Below are positions 34,797-45,299 of a stretch of 60,056 nt of DNA, piece after piece. The stretch is taken from positions 1 to 60,056 of the forward strand of contig NCSJ02000267.1 of assembly GCA_002812745.2 (NCBI GenBank). The letters are read 5' to 3'. Position 1 is the first letter of the stretch; the number at the start of each line of letters is the position of its first letter. This DNA is from Scytalidium lignicola. Lineage: Eukaryota; Ascomycota; Leotiomycetes. The notes under the pieces were generated by a model, which saw nothing but the letters and a program-made list of their open reading frames with translations, had not been told where the DNA came from and searched no databases. Both the position numbers and the translations under genes were made by a program.

Positions 34797-36534
34797 ATGG
34801 AAGCAAAGCAGCATGTCAAAATGGACGTGGAGAGGGAGGTGCGCTATGATAATAAGCACGACATCATGAAAGGCACTCTCCTAGAAATTGACGCGACGCG
34901 AGATATCACCACTACCGAACATGAATTGGGATTCTGGAAAGCCGTAAGACAGTATCCAACTGCAGTTTTCTGGGCCATGTTCTTCTGCATTGCCGTCATT
35001 ATGGCTGGGTTCGACGCTCAAATTATCACGTCTTTCTATGCGCTTCCGGCATTTCAGCAACGCTTTGGTTACAAGTTCAAAGGCGAATACATCATCTCAG
35101 CTCCCTGGCAGATCGGCCTTGGAATGGGTAACCCTATAGGGCAAATCCTAGGTGCCATTGCCTCTGGATGGCCTCTCGAGAAGTTTGGGCGGAGGAAGAC
35201 TCTGGCTGTGTGTTGTTTTTGGTCTATCGGCTTTGTCTTTGTTCAATTTTTTTCGACTTCAATTGGCATGCTGTGTGCTGGTGAAGTCCTTGGTGGTTTA
35301 GCCTATGGATTCTATGTCGTTGTCGCTCCTGTGTATGCATCTGAGGTGTGTCCTTTGGCTCTTCGAGGAGTCCTCACAGCATCAGTGAACCTAGCCTTCG
35401 TGATCGGGCAATTTATTGGACAAGGCCTGGCTGCTGGAGTTGAAGGCAGATTGGATGAATGGGCGTATAAAATCCCTTTTGCAATTCAATGGATATGGCC
35501 TGTTGTCCTTTTAGTAGGATTGCCATTCGCTCCTGAAAGCCCGTACTGGCTTGTTCGACAGAATAGATCAGACGAAGCAAGAAAGGCATTGGAAAGACTC
35601 TCTTCATCTACTGATAAGCCGGATATTGAGGGAATTTTGGTCATGATTGAGCAAACAAATCGACTTGAACAGGAACTTGAAAGTGCTACTTCGTATCTTG
35701 ACTGTTTCAGAGGTGTCAACTGGAAGAGAACGGAAATTTCGATCATGGTCTATCTAATTCAAGTAATTGGAGGGAACCCTTTGATTGGTTATGCAAATTT
35801 CTTTTTTGAGCAGGCTGGTTTGAATCCCGCCGATGCGTTTGACAGTAAGTTACTTCTCAGATAATTTGTGCAAACATGTTTCTCACATCACAAAGTGGGT
35901 GTTGGCAATACCGCACTAGGATTTGTTGGCACATGTCTTTCTTGGCCACTAATGTCATTTGTAAGTATATTAACTAATAAATTCTGTTACCTAACATAAC
36001 TACTCATGAGACTTTGCTAACATGATAAAGATGGGACGTAGGACGATATATAATACTGGCCTGTTTGTGATGACGGGAATTTTGTTCATCATAGGATTCC
36101 TTGACTTTGGCCGGAGCAACTCTGGCGCTGTTTGGGCACAAGCCACGCTGATGGATATCTGGACCTTCATCTATCAAATGAGTGTTGGACCGATCTGCTT
36201 CGTGATTATCTCAGAAGTTTCTGCCACTAGGCTTAGGAGCAAGACCATTGCCATCACCACTGCAGTCCAAGCGACTGCTACTATAGTATTCACCATTGCC
36301 ATGCCGTATATGCTCAACAGTGACGAATCAAATTGGCGTGGCAAGGCCGGATATCTGTTTGGAGGTGTCAGTCTGGTCTGCTGTATTTGGTGTTGGTTGA
36401 GAATCCCAGAGACAAGGCGACGCACATACGAGGAGCTTGATATCCTCTTTGAGAGGAAGGTTCCCTCAAGACAATTTGCAAAGTATGATCTCGTTCATAG
36501 GCAACATGGGGAACACCAGGGAGATGACGTTTGA
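34797..36534 (+). CDS. MFS sugar transporter, alpha-glucoside (maltose) permease type
   Basis: Exons are 34797-35844, 35896-35960 and 36031-36534. The second intron has a textbook branch site GCTAAC. The product is 538 residues, typical for fungal sugar porters. Marks in order: ~55-residue cytosolic N terminus; FDAQIITSFYALPAFQQRFG; GWPLEKFGRRKT (GRR loop 2-3); APVYASEVCPLALRG; the PESPYWLVR motif after helix 6; a central loop; GNTALGFVGTCLSWPLMSF; a second GRRTIYNTG; and the C-terminal PETRRRTYEELD. These motifs, the N-terminal region and NPLIGYANFFFEQAGL fit the MAL/AGT branch of proton-coupled alpha-glucoside permeases at the plasma membrane. Substrate choice (maltose, trehalose or others) is not readable. 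An in-frame ATG at 34821 is an alternative start. The gene appears intact. Confidence 0.88.
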
Positions 36535-37039
36535 TTAATTGGAAGTCAGGTAGAAAGTCAGGTAGAATGTTTGACTGCGCGTTCTTATTGGTGTACTGTA
36601 CCATGACAGAATATATAATAGATACACTGTTATACTAGTGCCCACGTACTGGATACTTCATCTAATAAAAATCATGTATCAAGTTCTTCCTCGTGAAACA
36701 TATGGAGCTGGCTCTTCTGTATAATGCGTTCAATATGGATTTTTGAATTGCACAGCTACAAATACATTTATGAAACTGAGCTGGAATTAGTAGACTCACC
36801 TTCTAATTTTATATGCTACGTTGAAGCATAGCTAATTTAAAATGTGGTGTAAAATACACTGCGATGTCCCACTCTTGAGACCATTCCGACTGACGCAGGC
36901 TGGAAGCGTCCTAATCCATCTACTATAGAAATCATCGGTTCCCTCCCAATCCAAGATAAAGAGACATCACTTCTCATACTCTATTATAGTAGCCTCCAAA
37001 TCACCACAATCGATTAACTTGAATAGAACTTTTTATCAA
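36535..37039. other. Intergenic, AT-rich
   Basis: This is the 3' flank of the sugar transporter, AT-rich, with a short direct repeat GTCAGGTAGAA near 36546. No gene is seen. Confidence 0.45.
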
Positions 37040-37421
37040 ATGGTCGAGCAGGCAGATCTGGTGGAGATGTTCCACCCTCCTGAAACATTATTTACAGAGA
37101 GAGAACTGAACTTATTTGACTTCCTCGTCGTCAGCTGTACTATATACGCACTTTTTGCAGGACCAAGTATAATTGAGAGCTTCAAGTTAGGCCCTGATGA
37201 TGTATTTGCAGAAAATAGTAGCTTGCTTGTGAGGGGGATATCTGAGACGCAGAGGATAATTTCTTCGACAAGAGTGAATGGGATAAGAAATCTAATAAAA
37301 CATGCGAATGTGAACACGAATTGTAGAAGACAGAGTAAGGTATATTGCTGAGGATATGCAATTTGGCATAACAGCTGAGGAGCTAAGTGATCCGTTAGAA
37401 ATTTTGGAGCCTTATATTTGA
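37040..37421 (+). pseudogene. Unrecognised protein remnant with a frameshift
   Basis: I do not recognise the family. The first frame, from ATG 37040, encodes an ordered-looking segment (EMFHPPETLFTERELNLFDF, VVSCTIYALFAGPSIIESFK, SLLVRGISETQRIISSTRVN). At about 37318-37325 the protein-like signal moves to the next frame (VEDRVRYIAEDMQFGITAEE), which ends at TGA 37421. No GT-AG pair joins the two frames cleanly, so a one-base shift is the simplest explanation. The product would be ~125 residues. It may be the end of a larger gene whose upstream part is lost. Confidence 0.4.
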
Positions 37422-37789
37422 TTGAAGAAGAAGAAATGGGACATTATAGCATGCGAAGCTATCCCGCAGGCAAAACCCGGAGTATACGCCTTTGACAACG
37501 TGAGGGTGTGTTCACTAGGTGTGTTCACTATGGCTTTGGTGAAGGTAGCTGTGTTATTAATCTAATACATGTATAGTAAGAATTAACATACTTTAAAAAA
37601 GAGGTATAGGAGAAAGGATATACTGAATTGATTAGAAAAGCTGAAAGAGTGACTTTAATATTGCGTAGGACCAGAATCCGTCTCAACACTTCTAGGAGCA
37701 TTCCTCAGCAGAAGTACTAGTAGATGAAGAACTGCCAATTCTTACTATTAAGAGAATGAAAATTATACATAAAATTAAAAACTGTCCAA

Positions 37790-38271
37790 TTAGATGTTTC
37801 CAATTTTTGCCAGGTCTCTCATCACCCTAATAGTGTCCTGAACTGCAATCTGAGCCATCTTCTTCTCTTTGATCCGCAGAATAGCCAACGCCTCGGGAGA
37901 GGTTGAAGGATGTCTCCATTCAAAAAAGTAGGTCATATACAGTTCCCCATCAGCACCTTCACTGACGATATTGCTGACCTTGCTCCCATCGGGTTGGTCG
38001 AATCTACCCTGCTGTCTGCATACGCAGTAACAACCGCTCTAACTTTCCTCTGGCTTTCGATGAAGGTGACGTCTCGAGTAGTGAGGAGGTTATCGGAGTC
38101 GTCCTTCACCTCGGACACAACGGTAGCTGATGCAATGACGTTGGGTACAAAAGTCTCCCCGGAGCAAATCTTCAGGAGCAAGCCTGCCCAGATTTGGGAT
38201 CGCGTCAGAAGCAGGGCTGCCCCTGGGGGATTAGCGCCATCCTTCACGATGCCAACTTTTGAGGTAAAATA
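37790..38271 (-). pseudogene. DUF1857/AtaL-like (SRPBCC-fold) gene with frameshift
   Basis: Family marks on the minus strand are GANPPGAALLLTRSQIWAGL, KICSGETFVPNVIASATVV, REVTF-like RDVTFIESQRKVRAVVTAY and, after a frame change, ELYMTYFFEWRHPSTSPEAL and EKKMAQIAVQDTIRVMRDLA ending at TAA 37790. This is the DUF1857 (AtaL-like) family of ~150-170-residue fungal proteins of uncertain function. The frame changes by one base near 37978-37982 with no N nearby, so either a real one-base deletion or a sequencing error exists. No ATG opens the 5' part in frame. An acceptor-like CTCAAAAG at ~38262 could begin an exon, with the true first exon further up and not identified. Confidence 0.62.
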
Positions 38272-38777
38272 AAATGTGGTACGTTTTATTAGATGTTTCC
38301 CATCTGGAAGTTCACAAACACTGATTGGGCTATTGTGTGTATCTCGAATTGATGGAGTTAAAGTCTCCACGCTGGAAGACAAAATGTCAAAGTATTTTGC
38401 GATCGGATACGTGGCGTGGAGTCTGGCTACTGTACACAGACCAATGACATCATCGTAGCCACAGCAACACCAACAAGAAACAAATACGGTACAAAGTAAT
38501 TATGATTGTCTAGCTATCAGTCAGTCAGTCTAGGTTAAGATTACCAAGAGCTTGGCAGACTAAGCCATGCGTAGAGAGAAACACGCTAATCACTGTTGAG
38601 TTTAAATATCTTACAGGTGTTATTATTTCACAATCAAGATTCTAAGAGTAAGTTTGGGATGAATGGGGAAGGCGAGAAGAAATGTGGGATAACTTATAGC
38701 CAATGACATTTATATTATTAGTTAACGTTTGGGAAAGTTGCGCCTGTCTAGTGTGCTGTATTTGAATTTAGCATTTA

Positions 38778-38871
38778 ATTGTTGGCTCGCTCGGAAGGCG
38801 CAATTTTATCGCAAACCAACCACCCAGGGGCGGTTGGTGCCAAAACTCGTTCCGTCGCCAAAACTCGTTCC
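38778..38871 (+). repeat. Left TIR of pogo/Fot1 element
   Basis: 94 bp, starting ATTGTTGGCTCGCTCGG, with an internal direct repeat of GCCAAAACTCGTTCC. By eye it is identical to the inverted right end. Confidence 0.9.
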
Positions 38872-38960
38872 ACTTTCGCGTTTTTCCACAACATTGCTTT
38901 CGCGTACCTCCATTGCGTGTTATACTGTAAAACCCATACAATTTCAAAATAAAATACATT

Positions 38961-41031
38961 TTGGCGATGAACAGGATTGATTCTACAATGACTGAATCTC
39001 ATGCAAAGCGACTTCAAGATGCCCTTGAGTGGTATTTCAAGAACCAAGACTCCGATGATCGCGCGACTGTTACAGCTACAGCACGTATATTTCAGCTCAA
39101 TATTTCCACCTTAAGAAAGGCCATTCAACGTCAATTGACTCCTGCTTTACCATCTGTACGACCTGAAGGACGTCCTGCCTTTTTGAAGCCATATCAACGC
39201 GAAGTGTTATTGGCCCATATTTGCAATCAAGCATACGACGGAAACCCATTGAACAGAGCTATGGTAATACGGGCAGTTACTCATCTTAAAGGCGACGGGA
39301 AAGAGCTATCTATGACATGGTTACGGAGGTTTATTAAGGACAATCCAACACTTCATGTTATTACAACTAAACCAATCGAAAAGGAGCGAATTCAAGCTTA
39401 AGATAAGGAGGCTATTAAGCAGTAGTTCTTGAAATATGAAGATCTCAAGTAGGAGAATAAGGTAGAAAGGTATAATATATATAATATGGATAAAACAAGC
39501 TTCCATGTTGGTGTGACCCCTGGAGAAGAAGTAATAGTACCAATCGAAATCAAAGAGGTATTTGAAGTAGATATATTTTCATAAATACTTCTTTATACTA
39601 ATATATTATTAGCTGTATGAAGGTACTTTCCAAAACTGCAAATCTCTTACTGTTATAGAATGTGTCTCTGCTGATGGTATAGTACCTATTCCACCAATTA
39701 TTCTTGTAGAAGGTATATGGATTATAGAAAGTTGAGTATAATAAAACCTTCATAAAGATGCATATATTCTTCCTTCTGAAAAAGGCTATACAACTAATGA
39801 AATTGAAGTACTATGGTTATGTCATTTCATTGAATATTCCTAGGCAAAAGAAGGAGTTTGGTGTCCATAACAATGTATATATCTTGATCCTGAAACAAAT
39901 CAACCAATAGAAAACAAGATTCTTCTTGTAGATGGCCATGAATCTTATGAATCAATTGAATTCATTGAATTGGCTAAACGATATCATATTATCCTATTTC
40001 AATTTCCATCACATCTTACCTATATTATACAACCTTTAGATGTAAAGGTATTTCAGCCATACAAACACTACTATAGAAGAGTTGTCCATAAGGTACTTCA
40101 ACGCCTTGAAACTGAATATTCAGTTGAATCTTTTCTCTGTGATTTGGCTGATATTTGAAACCATACCTTTACGGAAACAATTGTACGCTATGCTTTCCGT
40201 GAAAGTGGTATGTAGCCAATTGAAGTTCAAAAAGCTCTTTCCAAGCTACAAGTTTATTCTATACCTGATCGCTTATTAAAGCCAACCCCTCCTCAGCTTC
40301 CTACAACACCAAAAACCACATGCCATAGTATTCAAAGCTTGGAAACGCTTGAAACTTGAATTCCAGAGGTATTTTCTAGTCCTTCAGCTTGACAACACTT
40401 ATCTACGATCAAAGGCACAAAGTTCGTTCTGGATTATTTGGACCTTACTCAAGTTGAGCAATCAATCATAATATCAAGCTGGAAAGAGCTAACTGAAGCC
40501 AAAGCACGAAGCAGGAAACGAATAACCAAGTCTAAAGATGGTGGACATGTATTTGACCTCCAGGAGAAGATTATACAGAAAAAGCAAGCAGAAGAGGCCA
40601 CACTACAAAAACAAGCTAAAACCATGCAACGAAAACAGGACGCTCAGATTAAGAAGATATATCTTGAAGACTTGAAGGAATGGAAGGCAAAGGAACGAGA
40701 ACGTAAAGCTTCAATTCGACGTATTACTGGTGGAAAGAAGAAAAACGAGCATCTAGTGCCAACCCATTTATGGCACGAAACACCGAATAAACCAATTGAT
40801 CTAAGTGTACTGAAAAAAGCCATGGAACTACTAAATGACGACGAGCAAGAGGTTGATATCGTATTAAAAAGAGCACACGAGGACTCAATTGGCCAATTAA
40901 GTGCTCCTGAACAATCAATTTCATCAGATTCTATTCCTGTTACGATAGCTAATTCTATAAGACCAATTCAAGGTATTAAAACAACAAAGGCAACATGGCT
41001 AGATCAAGATTTTGTCGGTTTTGATAAATAA
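38961..41031 (+). pseudogene. Pogo/Fot1 transposase (DDE_1), several premature stops
   Basis: The N-terminal helix-turn-helix region (SHAKRLQDALEWYF..., STLRKAIQRQ) and a CENP-B-like DNA-binding part (LSMTWLRRFIKDNP) come first. Next are three acidic catalytic blocks: NMDKTSF at ~39484, LLVDGHESYES at ~39930 and PSHLTYIIQPLDVKVF at ~40010. The C terminus is a Lys/Glu/Gln-rich coiled coil (~40560-40720). An intron is inferred at ~39558-39611 (GTAGAT...TATTAG), after which the frame continues consistently. At least ten stops interrupt it, most explainable as CAA/CAG/TGG after C:G-to-T:A change. It cannot make a full protein. Confidence 0.85.
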
Positions 41032-41111
41032 ATGTATTGTAACAGATCTAGTTTTCTCTTTCAAGATAGATATTGTATGGTAAATTGTATGGTTCGGTTA
41101 CCTCCGAAGAG

Positions 41112-41205
41112 GGAACGAGTTTTGGCGACGGAACGAGTTTTGGCACCAACCGCCCCTGGGTGGTTGGTTTGCGATAAAATTGCGCCTTCCGAGCGAGCCA
41201 ACAAT
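41112..41205 (-). repeat. Right TIR of pogo/Fot1 element
   Basis: 94 bp, the inverted copy of 38778-38871, ending GAGCCAACAAT and followed by TA. Confidence 0.9.
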
Positions 41206-41207
41206 TA

Positions 41208-41555
41208 GCAGCGAATAGAGTCTCTGTACCATACAATTTATATGTGTAGTAGCCTGACCAATGCGCTCTGACCTCTGACACTAAGGTATGTCTAGCGAAT
41301 ACACGTGATCCTGACGAATTTCCCACCCCTGTGAATTTCCCACTTTTTGGATTTCACAACACCACACTTCTAAATATTATAACTCAACAACCAAAGCTTC
41401 ATTTGAATTGAAATTAATAAATTAGCTATATTAAAGTATGTAGATTATAATATACTCTTTAAATATTAGTTATTATGTGATGTTGTAGCACAATTGCTCT
41501 TACAACTAAAATTGCCTCTATACCCCACCTCTGCAAACTACACTATAGTACCCAC
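41208..41555. other. AT-rich spacer between transposon relics
   Basis: A GAATTTCCCAC-type direct repeat (near 41317 and 41332) might be a degraded end of the neighbouring transposase relic. No matching inverted copy was found on the other side. No gene is seen. Confidence 0.4.
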
Positions 41556-42661
41556 TTAAGAAGCTTTTAATGCAGCTTTCCTGCGTGTAGTAGCCTTTTT
41601 AACCTTTCTTTGAGTGGCCAGGAGCTGCCTTTCTACAGCTTTCCTCATTTTCTCTTCTTCCCGGGCTTGCTTTTTGAGTAAAGCTTCCTTCTCCTTTTGC
41701 TCCTTAGCTAGCTGTCACTCCAATTGCTTTCTAATCTTCTCTGCTTCCAATTGCTTGTGTTTATTCTTTGTAATTAGCCTTCGCTCTATTATAGCCTCTC
41801 TTTTCTTTTCTTCTACAGCCTCCTTTTCAGCTAATAAAGCCTTAGCTTTAAGGATTTCATCTACATCATACCATTGTGCTTGACCTTTGGCTTCTCCACA
41901 AATATTAAGGCGTTGGGAACGTTGACTCTTCTTTTTCTGAAGAGCAATAACTCTAATTAACCCTCTATTTAAGTATTAAGCAATACTAAGCTTTGTTGAC
42001 AACTTAAAATTAGCATTCATGATATACTATAGTTTAGTAGAAGAAGGGCTTTGGATATAAGACTTTTGTAAACGTCTAATACCTTTACAGGTTGTAAGAG
42101 TCTCCAGTACTGATTTTACTAGCAGAGAAGGTGTATCAGGCTTTAAAAACACTTTATTGAGTACTATAGAAGCTTTAGTTGGCCATATCCTAGTTTTTTC
42201 AAATGCTGAGGTTATATTAACTTTAGTAAAGCTATACTCTCAAGAAGGTAAAAACATACTCCAAAATAAGGTTTTTAACATGGAAACCTTTCCATGGCCA
42301 TCTTGCATTAAATTATCTTGTTGATTGGAATATTGAATAGCAAGTAAGCAAAATAAGCCTACATCTAAAGGTTGTAATCAATGCATTGTATAGGGTGGAA
42401 GATTAAGCACAAATATCTTATGCTGATATGCAAACTCAAGAAATTGCATATTTACATAGCTAGAATAGCCATTAACAATCAACAAACGCTATCTCCTATT
42501 AACTGTAACTTTAGTATAATAGTTAAATATTGTTTCTAGCTACCTAAGGCTTAAAGCGTCAAAAGTCTACCCAGTTGGGGATACTGTAAAAAAGGCTTTA
42601 TTTCCAGTTTTTACATCATCAATCTAACTAGTTTAAAGGTCTTGTGACTCCCCTTGATATA
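41556..42661 (-). pseudogene. Second DDE_1 (Fot1-like) transposase relic
   Basis: Reading the minus strand, a broken frame gives LLIVNGYSSYVNMQFLEF (normally LxxDGHxSH), then FVLNLPPYT and LQPLDVGLF, the last two DDE_1 catalytic blocks. A strongly charged coiled coil at 41560-41900 (EKEAVEEKKREAIIERRL, KEQKEKEALLKKQAREEE) follows, ending at TAA 41556. The Asp of the middle block reads Asn, a G-to-A type change. The N-terminal half is not recognisable. The Tc1/mariner element has inserted at its upstream side. Confidence 0.68.
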
Positions 42662-42663
42662 TA

Positions 42664-43919
42664 ACGAGCCTAGGATCAAAAGTCTGTGCTTTTCAGGGCA
42701 TCACCATCACCATAATCAATTTAATTAGGGGTTGCCCACCCACAACGCTCTACTAATACATGAACCCAATGCTCCTGCTTATCAATCAACTCATTAATCC
42801 ATTTTTGTGGGATTCTATCCCATTCCTCTAGCACAAACTGGCGCATTTCATCCTCATTAGTAGGTTGTCTGTGCCGCCTGTGAAGCGATTGCTTAATCCA
42901 TCGCCAGCACTTCTCAATAGGATTCATATCAGGGCTTGTAGAAGGATATGGCATTAATATAATCCCATGCTTTGTTCGATACTGAGTACAGCAATTGTGA
43001 ATTGACTTGTGGCCGTGAGCAGGATTCCCATCCTCCATAAACAAAGGTTCTAGCCCTAGAGCATGTGTGTAGGCTCCAAAATCCTCTAAAATAGACTTGA
43101 TATGAGGTGTGAGGATTTGAGAGAGATAATCCATTTGCGTTAATGCTCCTTTCTTGCCAGATCCTTTGACAAATAGCAGAGGACTCTTATAATCATGTCC
43201 AATTGCCCCCCAAGCATTCACAGGTGTAGTGCTACCACGGTGGAATTGATGCTGAATACAATTCTCGCAAAAACGCTCACAGAGATTCCGGGTAACTTTT
43301 TGCTTGACTGTCCTTCCACCTACTAAAAATGTAACTTCATCAGACCATAATACCCTTCTCCATTCAAACTCTTTCCTCCAGAAGATATGCCCAAGCCCCC
43401 AGATCATTCGATTGTTTGCTTGAAGAAGTGTAAGGTAAGGCTTTTGGCATGCTACACATCTGAAGTAACCAGCTTCTTTTAATCGGCGTTCAAGCGTTTG
43501 AGTACTACATTCTAAGTGTAACTCGTCATGAAGGTGTTGGAAGTCAAGGATTCGATACTCCCAAGAAGAACTAATGTAAGCAATAATCCAGCGTATCTGT
43601 GGTCCATTTAGCATTCGAGGTCGGCCAGTACGAGAGGGCCGGGCGCGTTCTGGAGCCTCATAATGAAGTACTTTAAGGATTGTAGAATAACTAAGCTTGT
43701 AGTACTTCTCTAGCTTTGGAATTGGAATACCAGCAAAGTTTACAAGCTGGCGTATCGCTTCCTTGTGTTTTGTAAGGATTTCAAAGCCTGGAAGATGCTC
43801 TGGATTAGGTGGAGTAGTAGTCATAATTAATTAAAAAGTCGGTGTGTTCGAATGTGAGGTTATCGCAATCAGCTCGTTAAAATAGCCTATAAAACACAGA
43901 CTTTTGATCCCAGGCTCGT
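42664..43919 (-). mobile_element. Tc1/mariner-type transposon, apparently intact
   Basis: A 1256-bp element with ~29-bp TIRs (42664-42692 and 43891-43919, two mismatches) flanked by TA at 42662-42663 and 43920-43921. It carries one uninterrupted transposase gene on the minus strand. Its composition is more balanced than the surrounding mutated relics, so it probably arrived after them. Confidence 0.9.
42721..43824 (-). CDS. Tc1/mariner transposase, DDE_3 type, 367 aa
   Basis: The protein cuts the element out and inserts it at TA. The N-terminal part is a bipartite helix-turn-helix DNA-binding region (KLEKYYKLSYSTILKVLHY; ARPSRTGRPRMLNGPQIRWI, with a GRPR-like AT-hook motif between the two halves). 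The catalytic triad is visible: Asp in VLWSDEVTF, Asp in LFMEDGNPAHGH and Glu in STSPDMNPIEKCW. By my count there are 38 residues between the second Asp and the Glu, longer than the DD34E of classic Tc1. The length is normal for the superfamily. No stop or frameshift interrupts it. It spans nearly the whole interval between the two TIRs. Confidence 0.93.
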   Translation of the reverse strand: MTTTPPNPEHLPGFEILTKHKEAIRQLVNFAGIPIPKLEKYYKLSYSTILKVLHYEAPERARPSRTGRPRMLNGPQIRWIIAYISSSWEYRILDFQHLHDELHLECSTQTLERRLKEAGYFRCVACQKPYLTLLQANNRMIWGLGHIFWRKEFEWRRVLWSDEVTFLVGGRTVKQKVTRNLCERFCENCIQHQFHRGSTTPVNAWGAIGHDYKSPLLFVKGSGKKGALTQMDYLSQILTPHIKSILEDFGAYTHALGLEPLFMEDGNPAHGHKSIHNCCTQYRTKHGIILMPYPSTSPDMNPIEKCWRWIKQSLHRRHRQPTNEDEMRQFVLEEWDRIPQKWINELIDKQEHWVHVLVERCGWATPN

Positions 43920-43921
43920 TA

Positions 43922-44857
43922 AGTTGTAATTCAGGGGTTTTGGTACTATTCAGCGCGCTGCGCGACGTGTGGAGAAGGCCTTATAGGCTGGAAAAGGTAA
44001 AGCTTACATACTTCAAATAGCCAATGAAATCATGCAAAACGATTGTTTCTAGCCAATCATACATGTGGAAAGTGTGTTAAATTACGTAAGGGGGCTTACA
44101 ATGTTTTTGATATTATATAGACAAGCAAAGCTTGCTCTTTGTTATGCTCGGANGGGGGGGAATTACTTATATATAGTGTGAGGGTGTGTTATGGTTGAGA
44201 ATGTACCGTAGTGAGGTAAGTTTATAGCTTTGCTATTTGTAAAGTCTAGCTATGTTAAGCTGTAGCTAATTATAGTATAGTTACAGTAGTTGAACTGGTG
44301 GAAAAGGAGGAAAGAAAGTTGTTGTTTGTGATAGTTAAGCTATAGTTATATATAGCCGAGAAGTTAGAGTATAAAATATAAGGTTCTTGTATGTAAGTAA
44401 GTATAATATGTCATAAGGTGTTCTTTACTATAATAAGATTACATATACAAAATTGTAATTTCAGACTATTCAATCCATTGATATTAAACTATAACTATTA
44501 ATGCTTAATAAATCTGACCTTATCCTACTTAAGATCTCTTAGCATTTCAGGATATACAATATTGTTAATTATAATTGCTTGTTTAGCTAAAAGGACTAAC
44601 AACCTCTTTATAAAGGTTGTTTGAGAAATTACAATATAGAATTGCTTATGTATAAACATTAGAACATATAGATTAAGCTTAACCTTGTTAAATGACTAAC
44701 CTTGAGCCTTGTTTATAATCATAGCAAAGTATATATCATGACCTCTTTATTTGGAGGCCTAAGGCTTAGTAACACTAGTTATACAGAGAACCTCCAAATA
44801 GAAGAGGTTAAGATTATATGATCTTAAGTTATATGATAGACTTAAGGGAATCAGAGA
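43922..44857. other. AT-rich intergenic, no gene
   Basis: There is a G-run with an N at 44153. An inverted repeat, CCTCTTTATTTGGAGG at ~44741 and CCTCCAAATAGAAGAGG at ~44791, could form a hairpin. No coding signal is seen. Confidence 0.4.
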
Positions 44858-44862
44858 GTTCA

Positions 44863-45210
44863 TGTTACAAAACTACGCTATCCAGGTCACTAGATAGCTA
44901 AGGGTAAGGTAGATGTTCAGGGACAACGGAAACGTATGACACAGGCAACTAGGTCAAGGGCAAGATACAATAATGTATTTAGGTTGAACATAAGGAGTCT
45001 ACTCTCATGTTCCTACAGTATGCTTATATAGATAATGAAATCCAACTAGAGCCTTTGGACCTCCCTAGGTCCACCAGGTCCGTGGACCCCCTGGACCCCC
45101 TTGGGTCCCCTAGGTCCTAATCACATGATTGCTAAGTTCTCTATATACACTCTGCCGTGTATCAAGCCTTAAGCTTACACTAATCAGCTTATTAGGTAAA
45201 ACCCATAACA
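44863..45210 (-). repeat. 3' LTR (minus-sense) of Gypsy element
   Basis: 348 bp. It contains a dense GGACC/GGTCC palindromic cluster (~45055-45118: CCTCCCTAGGTCCACC, GGTCCGTGGACCCCC) and ends TAACA. It is preceded by GTTCA, the target duplication. Confidence 0.93.
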
Positions 45211-45299
45211 TTATCCCTTTTCTGCACTAGCGGTGCCCTGATGCTTAACTATCATCATGAATAATTTCGTTACTCATCAATCCATTCTTCCTTTTCAAC

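Larger units (their letters stand above)
38778..41205 (+). mobile_element. Pogo/Fot1-type DNA transposon with identical 94-bp TIRs
   Basis: The element is 2428 bp with TIRs 38778-38871 and 41112-41205, which look identical over all 94 positions. TA flanks both sides (38776-38777 and 41206-41207), the pogo target. Each TIR contains two direct copies of GCCAAAACTCGTTCC. The interior encodes a decayed DDE_1 transposase. Identical ends around a dead gene suggest recent movement driven by a transposase made elsewhere. Confidence 0.9.

Noticed and set aside
37910..38272. 120-codon plus-strand ORF
   Set aside because: Antisense shadow of the DUF1857/AtaL-like gene, which has family motifs on the minus strand.
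41614..41883. Plus-strand Ser/Phe/Cys-rich ORF
   Set aside because: Antisense shadow of the Lys/Glu coiled coil of the DDE_1 transposase relic.
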